A DNA stretch of 64,000 nt from Pseudomonas cichorii (lineage in GTDB: Bacteria; Pseudomonadota; Gammaproteobacteria; Pseudomonadales; Pseudomonadaceae). The number at the start of each line of letters is the position of its first letter. Positions within the stretch are counted from its first letter, which is position 1. Position numbers and translations under genes: made by a program. The notes under the pieces were generated by a model. The model had not been told where the DNA came from and searched no databases. It was given only the letters and a program-made list of their open reading frames with translations. Below, in pieces: positions 59,473 to 64,000 of the stretch. Location: contig NZ_BLVZ01000003.1 in the NCBI RefSeq assembly GCF_015471405.1, positions 124,001 to 188,000 of the forward strand. Reading direction: 5' to 3'.

Positions 59473-60363
59473 TTACTGAGGCCATTGCTCCAGCAGCATT
59501 GCCACGAATTTTTCGGCAGCAGGCGACAGTGATGCGCCACGCCGTGAAACCAGGCCCAGGGTCCGGTCAACCACCGGATCTACCAGCGGAACGCTGACCA
59601 GGGTCGGATGCCCTTCAGCCGGCATCGCCAGGCTGGGCATGGCGGATATGCCCAGCCCCGCTTCGACCATGCCCAGCGATGTCGACAGGTGCTGCACTTC
59701 ATAGAACCACTTTGGCCGCCAGCTCAACCCGGCCAGCGCATGGTCGAGAATCATCCGGTTACCGCTCAGGCGGCCAACACCGATCAGGCGATATTCACTG
59801 AGTTCGATCCAGGAAACCGACTCCCGCTTTGCCAGTTCATGATCGCGCCGACAGGCGAGCACGAAAGGCTCTTTGACCAGCGGCACGAACTCGATATCCG
59901 GGTGTTGCCCGCTCATCATGTTGATGCCGAAATCCGCCTCCCCTCGCAACACGGCTTCCAGCCCTTCGTTGGCACTGAGGTCCAGCAGGCGGATGCGGAT
60001 CTTGGGGTAACGCTCGTTGTACAGGCGGATCACGGAAGGCAGAAAGTAGAAAGCGGCCGTGGGAATACAGGCAAGAGTCACCTGGCCAATCTGGCGCTCT
60101 GCCAGCTCCCTGATATTGAGAATCGAGTCCTCGAAATCATCCAGAAGCCGTCGCGCCTTGGGGAAAAAATCGCGGCCGACACTGGTCAGGCTGACCCGGC
60201 GAGTGGTGCGATCCAGCAATGAGGTGCCCAGACCCTGCTCCAGCTTCTTGATTCGCCGGGTGAGCGCTGGCTGGGAAATATGCAGCACTTCAGCGGCTTC
60301 ATGGAAGCTGCCAAGTTCAGCGATTTTCACGAACGATCGAATATCTTGCAGCTCATATTCCAC
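59473..60363 (-). CDS. LysR-type regulator divergent from galD-like gene
   Basis: A 296-residue LysR protein. The winged helix spans residues ~1-65 (AELGSFHEAAEVLHISQPALTRRIKKLEQGLG in parts: HISQPALTRRIKKLE), and the effector domain follows (FGINMMSGQHPDIEF, GLGISAMPSLAMP). Translation starts at GTG (60363), preceded by AAAAGGA; no in-frame ATG is near. It is divergent from the GalD/PrpF-like gene, with a TATTAT-N13-ATAATA dyad between. The likely effector is a tricarboxylic or gallate-derived intermediate (inference). Confidence 0.9.
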   Translation of the reverse strand: MEYELQDIRSFVKIAELGSFHEAAEVLHISQPALTRRIKKLEQGLGTSLLDRTTRRVSLTSVGRDFFPKARRLLDDFEDSILNIRELAERQIGQVTLACIPTAAFYFLPSVIRLYNERYPKIRIRLLDLSANEGLEAVLRGEADFGINMMSGQHPDIEFVPLVKEPFVLACRRDHELAKRESVSWIELSEYRLIGVGRLSGNRMILDHALAGLSWRPKWFYEVQHLSTSLGMVEAGLGISAMPSLAMPAEGHPTLVSVPLVDPVVDRTLGLVSRRGASLSPAAEKFVAMLLEQWPQ

Positions 60364-60411
60364 ATTATTTTCCTTTTGGTGGATTGCGATGGGCCTTCAA
60401 GACCAGCGAGT

Positions 60412-60436
60412 TATTATTTACCAAAGTGGAATAATA
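60412..60436. promoter_or_regulatory. Candidate LysR binding dyad
   Basis: TATTAT at 60412-60417 faces ATAATA at 60431-60436 with a 13-base centre, within the T-N11-A style of LysR sites. It lies about 50 bases from the regulator start and 95 from the galD-like start. Confidence 0.5.
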
Positions 60437-60530
60437 GCTACGATCTTTGCATTGGATACGCTTAAAAATCCATGGGACTCTTGCTTTCAACACATCAATT
60501 ACCCCAATTGATCAACAAGAGTCCGAAATC

Positions 60531-61613
60531 ATGCAACCGATTCCCTGCGTCCTGATGCGCGGCGGCACTTCCAAAGGGCCGGTCTTTCTCGCCAGTGATT
60601 TACCCTCTTCGACCGCCGAGCGCGACGAACTGCTGCTGGCTCTCATGGGCTCTGGCCATGAGCTGGAAATCGACGGCATCGGTGGCGGCAGCCCGCAGAC
60701 CAGCAAAGTGGCAATCGTCAGCCCGTCGACTCATGAAGATGCCGACGTGGATTACCTGTTCGTGCAGGTCATGGTTTCCCAGCGCCGCGTCGATACTGCG
60801 CCCAATTGCGGCAACATGCTCTGCGCTGTAGGGCCGTTTGCGGTGGAGCAGGGTCTGGTCGAGGCGAGCGGCGACGTCACTCAGGTGCGGATTCGCAACC
60901 TCAACACCGGCACCTTCGTCTGCGCCGATGTTTACACACCCGGCGGTCAGGTCAGCTACGAAGGCCAGACCCGCATCGACGGTGTACCCGGTACGGCAGC
61001 GCCTGTGCAACTGACTTTTCTGGACGCGGCCGGCAGCAAGACCGGCAAGCTGTTCCCCACCGGCCAACAGACTGACATCTTCGACGGCGTGCCGGTGACC
61101 TGTATCGACATGGCCATGCCCATGGTCATCATCGAAGCGTCCCTGCTGGGCAAGCGTGGCGATGAAACGCCCGCCGAACTGGATGCCGACAAGGATTTCC
61201 TGCGCAGGCTCGAAGCTTTACGCTTGCGCGCGGGAATGGCCATGGGGCTGGGAGATGTGAGCGACAAAGTGATTCCCAAACCCGTACTGGTTTCGCTGCC
61301 CGACGCCGGTGGCACCCTCAAGGTTCGCTACTTCATGCCGCATAACTGTCATAAGGCCCTGGCGATTACCGGCTCTATCGGCCTGGCCACCGCCTGCGTC
61401 AGCGAAGACACCGTTGTTGCCCGCTTGCTGGGTAATACCGGGGCCACGCGCCTGCAAGAAGTACGAATCGAGCACCCAAGCGGTTCGATCCAGGTCGCAC
61501 TGGCCTATGTCGGAGAAAACGGGCAAACCATCCGCGCTTCGGTGGTTCGCACGGCACGTCGCCTGTTCTCCGGCGAGGTCTATGCCCCGGCCGCGCAACT
61601 GCTGGCGGGCTGA
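60531..61613 (+). CDS. GalD/PrpF-family tautomerase or isomerase
   Basis: A 360-residue PrpF-family protein, the length of P. putida GalD (4-oxalomesaconate tautomerase of gallate breakdown). It opens PIPCVLMRGGTSKGPVFLASDLP and contains DGIGGGSPQTSKVAIVSPS and DTAPNCGNMLCAVGPFA with the conserved Cys of NCGN. Related enzymes isomerise 2-methylaconitate or trans-aconitate. Neighbouring genes are carboxylate carriers, and no gallate dioxygenase, hydratase or aldolase gene is visible here, so an aconitate-type substrate must be kept open. The ATG at 60531 begins the domain; an earlier in-frame ATG is rejected. Confidence 0.85.
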   Translation: MQPIPCVLMRGGTSKGPVFLASDLPSSTAERDELLLALMGSGHELEIDGIGGGSPQTSKVAIVSPSTHEDADVDYLFVQVMVSQRRVDTAPNCGNMLCAVGPFAVEQGLVEASGDVTQVRIRNLNTGTFVCADVYTPGGQVSYEGQTRIDGVPGTAAPVQLTFLDAAGSKTGKLFPTGQQTDIFDGVPVTCIDMAMPMVIIEASLLGKRGDETPAELDADKDFLRRLEALRLRAGMAMGLGDVSDKVIPKPVLVSLPDAGGTLKVRYFMPHNCHKALAITGSIGLATACVSEDTVVARLLGNTGATRLQEVRIEHPSGSIQVALAYVGENGQTIRASVVRTARRLFSGEVYAPAAQLLAG

Positions 61614-61688
61614 CGTTTTACAGCTGCATCGTGCTCTGCCTGACATCGAGTACCGCATCAGAACAACTCCAATAATGGGTGATGCAAC

Positions 61689-62999
61689 ATGAAAATCGCT
61701 AAATCGCTCTACTTTCAGATTATCTGCGCCGTGATCCTCGGGGTTCTGGTCGGTCACTTCTGGGCTCAACAAGCCATCGCCCTGAAACCTCTGGGCGATG
61801 CGTTCATCAAGCTGATCAAAATGATGATCGCGCCGGTGGTGTTCTGCACCATCGTCACCGGCATTGCCGGCATGAGCGACAAGCGCTCTCTCGGGCGCCT
61901 GATGAGCAAGACCATGCTGCTGTTCCTCGCCCTGACGGTGGTCAGCCTGCTCATCGGCCTGATCGCGGTCTATGTGATCAAGCCAGGCGTCGGCATGAAC
62001 ATTGACCCGGCAAAACTCAGCACTGCCGGACTGAGCCAGTACACCGACTCCGCCGCGAAACTGGGTGTCGTGGACTTTTTCATGCACATCATCCCGGACA
62101 CCTTCATCGGCGCGTTCAACAAGGGTGAAGTATTGCCGGTGCTGTTTATCGCCGTGTTGTCCGGGTTCGCCCTGTCGTCGCTGGGCGAGCGTGGCAAGCC
62201 GGTGCTCAATGTGCTGGAATCGGCATCGCACATGGTCTTCAAGATCTTCTCGTACCTGATGCGCTTCGCTCCGATCGGTGCCTTTGGTGCCCTGGCATTT
62301 ACCGTGGGCCAGTACGGCATTACGTCTCTGGGCTCGCTGGCCAAGCTCATCATGACCTTGTACATCGCCTGCGGCTTCTTCGTGTTTGTAGTACTGGGCG
62401 GAATCTGCCGCGCTCACGGCTTCAGCCTCTGGAAACTGCTGCGCTACTTTCGCGAAGAGTTTCTGGTGGTGCTTGGCACATCCTCAACCGAGCCTGTCAT
62501 GCCGCGCATGCTGGAGAAACTTCAAGCCCTGGGCTGCAAGAAAGGCGTCGTCGGCCTGGTACTGCCAACGGGTTACTCCTTCAACCTGGACGGCACAGCG
62601 ATCTATCTTTCCCTGGCCGCCATTTTCATTGCCCAGGCGTGCAATATCGAACTGAGCATGACGCAGACCCTGACCATGCTGGCAATCATGTTGCTGTCAT
62701 CCAAGGGCGCGGCGGGTGTGACCGGCAGCGGCTTTGTCGCCCTGGCATCGACCCTTACCGTCATCCACGATATTCCGCTAGCAGGCCTGGCATTGCTGAT
62801 CGGTATCGACCGCTTCATGTCCGAAGCCCGGGCGCTGACCAGTCTGGCCAGTAACGCCGTCGCGACGGTGGTGATCTCCCTGTCGGAAAACGCATGTGAC
62901 CGCCAGGCACTCATGCAACGCCTCGACGGGAAAGCCATCGCCGCCACGCCTGACACCCCGCAATGGGACAGCACTGCGCAGGCAGCCGAGCGCACCTGA
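61689..62999 (+). CDS. dctA: DctA-type dicarboxylate:cation symporter
   Basis: A 436-residue carrier of the DAACS (DctA/GltP) family with eight helices and two re-entrant loops. It starts with the helix YFQIICAVILGVLVGHFWAQ, has LGTSSTEPVMPRMLEKLQALGC (HP1 Ser-rich motif), TGYSFNLDGTAIYLSLAAIFIAQ (TM7) and SSKGAAGVTGSGFVALASTL (HP2). It imports C4-dicarboxylates in the standard family; here it may carry a related acid handled by the upstream tautomerase. It begins 75 bases after that gene with a weak ribosome site. It may be a second DctA copy in the genome. Confidence 0.92.
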   Translation: MKIAKSLYFQIICAVILGVLVGHFWAQQAIALKPLGDAFIKLIKMMIAPVVFCTIVTGIAGMSDKRSLGRLMSKTMLLFLALTVVSLLIGLIAVYVIKPGVGMNIDPAKLSTAGLSQYTDSAAKLGVVDFFMHIIPDTFIGAFNKGEVLPVLFIAVLSGFALSSLGERGKPVLNVLESASHMVFKIFSYLMRFAPIGAFGALAFTVGQYGITSLGSLAKLIMTLYIACGFFVFVVLGGICRAHGFSLWKLLRYFREEFLVVLGTSSTEPVMPRMLEKLQALGCKKGVVGLVLPTGYSFNLDGTAIYLSLAAIFIAQACNIELSMTQTLTMLAIMLLSSKGAAGVTGSGFVALASTLTVIHDIPLAGLALLIGIDRFMSEARALTSLASNAVATVVISLSENACDRQALMQRLDGKAIAATPDTPQWDSTAQAAERT

Positions 63000-63116
63000 C
63001 ACACACATACACAAATCAATCGATATCCATTCGAGCAGGCAAGGCATCGTTCATGCGATGCCCTGCAGGCCCGGCGGCATTCGCTTGCCCATGAATAACA
63101 ACAAGAGAATATCCAT

Positions 63117-64000
63117 ATGCTTGCCTTTCTTGGCCTGGCCATGGTCGTGGTGTTCACCTACCTGATCATGTCCAAACGCTTGTCTCCGATTGTCGCGCTG
63201 ACTCTGGTACCCATCGTTTTCGCAATCATTGGCGGCTTTGGCGGCACCACCGGCAAAATGATGCTCGACGGCCTGAAAATGGTCGCGCCCTCCGCGGCCC
63301 TCCTGTTGTTCGCCATCCTGTTCTTTGGCCTGATGATCGATTCGGGCCTGTTCGACCCGCTGATCCGCAAGATCCTCAAGCGGGTCAATGGCGACCCGAT
63401 GAAGATCGCGGTGGGCACCGCGCTCTTGTCACTGACTGTCGCCCTCGACGGTGATGGCACGACCACTTACATGATTACCTGCGCAGCCATGCTGCCGCTG
63501 TACAAGCGCATTGGCATGAACCCGATGATCCTCGGCATCATATCGATGCTTTCCCTGAGCATCATGAGCGGCATGACGCCATGGGGCGGCCCTGCAACCC
63601 GAGCCATTGCCGCGCTGGGCCTGGATGCCGGCGAGTATTTCATTCCGTTGCTGCCCACCATGATCGGCGGTGCTGCCTGGGTGGTGTTCACGGCCTTTCT
63701 GCTGGGCCGCGCCGAGCGCAAACGCATAGGCAACGTGCAGTTGCAGAGCGGCGGCGGTGATTGCTACATCGACGAAATACTGGGCAATACGCCGCACAAA
63801 CGCCCCAAACTGGCCTACGTCAATCTGGCGCTGGTCATTGCCGTGATGATTGCGCTGGTAACGGGCCTGATGCACTCGGCCGTGCTGTTCCTGATCGGTT
63901 TCGTCGTCGCGCTGATGATCAACTACCCGCAACTGGATATTCAGAAAGAACGCATCCTGGCCCACTCCGGCAATGCCATGACCGTGGTGCTGCTGGTCTT
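63117..64000 (+). CDS. CitMHS-family citrate/carboxylate transporter (3' end outside window)
   Basis: The first 294 residues of a CitMHS-type carrier, which moves metal-citrate or related tricarboxylates with protons. The ATG at 63117 follows AAGAGA. The sequence is strongly hydrophobic (MLAFLGLAMVVVFTYLIM, VALTLVPIVFAIIGGFGG) and contains the family motifs FFGLMIDSGLFDPLIR, ALDGDGTTTYMITCAAMLPLY and SGMTPWGGPATRA. The frame is open to the last base of the window. It is read in the same direction as the tautomerase and DctA genes, 117 bases after DctA, supporting tri- or dicarboxylate use for the cluster. Confidence 0.9.
   Translation, partial: MLAFLGLAMVVVFTYLIMSKRLSPIVALTLVPIVFAIIGGFGGTTGKMMLDGLKMVAPSAALLLFAILFFGLMIDSGLFDPLIRKILKRVNGDPMKIAVGTALLSLTVALDGDGTTTYMITCAAMLPLYKRIGMNPMILGIISMLSLSIMSGMTPWGGPATRAIAALGLDAGEYFIPLLPTMIGGAAWVVFTAFLLGRAERKRIGNVQLQSGGGDCYIDEILGNTPHKRPKLAYVNLALVIAVMIALVTGLMHSAVLFLIGFVVALMINYPQLDIQKERILAHSGNAMTVVLLV

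Overview
The window reads as a chromosomal segment of a plant-associated Pseudomonas, most like the P. syringae/P. viridiflava group. The reasons are a GC-rich, densely packed gene set, an orphan VgrG/PAAR-like (type VI) island, a ptrR-sad pair, a signal-peptide-bearing malate:quinone oxidoreductase, a KdgM-type porin, and six intergenic loci carrying one Pseudomonas-type palindromic repeat (core GTAGGAGCGAATTCATTCGC). The genus call rests on gene content and remembered family sequences, not on a database search.

Layout. 1-3.3 kb: VgrG (5' end outside the window), a MORN-repeat protein, a small membrane protein and a DUF4280 PAAR-like protein. 3.3-7.6 kb: VOC protein, alpha/beta hydrolase, ptrR and sad (succinate-semialdehyde dehydrogenase), flavin reductase. 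7.7-13.9 kb: a tetR - adaptor - RND pump - fabF-like operon, with a matching palindromic operator before tetR and before the adaptor gene. 14-18.2 kb: nucleotidyltransferase, tandem-CMD protein, cupin, EamA exporter with divergent Lrp regulator, small ABM-like protein. 18.2-19 kb is gene-poor. 19-27 kb: mqo, VOC/LysR pair, a PAS-PAS-GGDEF cyclase carrying a perfect inverted repeat inside its active-site coding sequence, a frameshifted lipoprotein gene, an NRAMP-like transporter, tRNA-Asn. 27-30.5 kb: gapN-like dehydrogenase and an iron-type ECF sigma/FecR pair behind a Fur box.

30.5-39.4 kb is a probable inositol-phosphate scavenging locus. On the minus strand a TonB-dependent receptor, a two-domain beta-propeller phytase and a private TolQ/TolR-like plus TonB energiser set are read from a Pho-box promoter. 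A second Pho box faces the other way and drives a degenerate GGDEF membrane protein and an AraC-type regulator. 39.5-46.9 kb is a Fur-box-led operon of an STN-type TonB-dependent receptor, an M16 zinc protease lipoprotein and an ABC permease/ATPase. This is the gene order of the FusA/FusC/FusD (YddB/PqqL/YddA) protein-import and iron-piracy systems.

47-56.2 kb: a sugar-acid module with an enolase-superfamily dehydratase, a complete Opp/Dpp-type ABC importer, a KdgM-family porin and two divergent FadR-type regulators. 56.2-59.4 kb: a cobalamin riboswitch followed by a BtuF/BtuC/BtuD-type importer. 59.5-64 kb: a LysR regulator divergent from a GalD/PrpF-family tautomerase, then a DctA-type carrier and a CitMHS-type carrier that runs off the end of the window. 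The modules most worth experimental attention are the Pho-linked phytase/TonB locus and the Fus-like locus beside it; together they look like two outer-membrane routes for taking nutrients from plant material.
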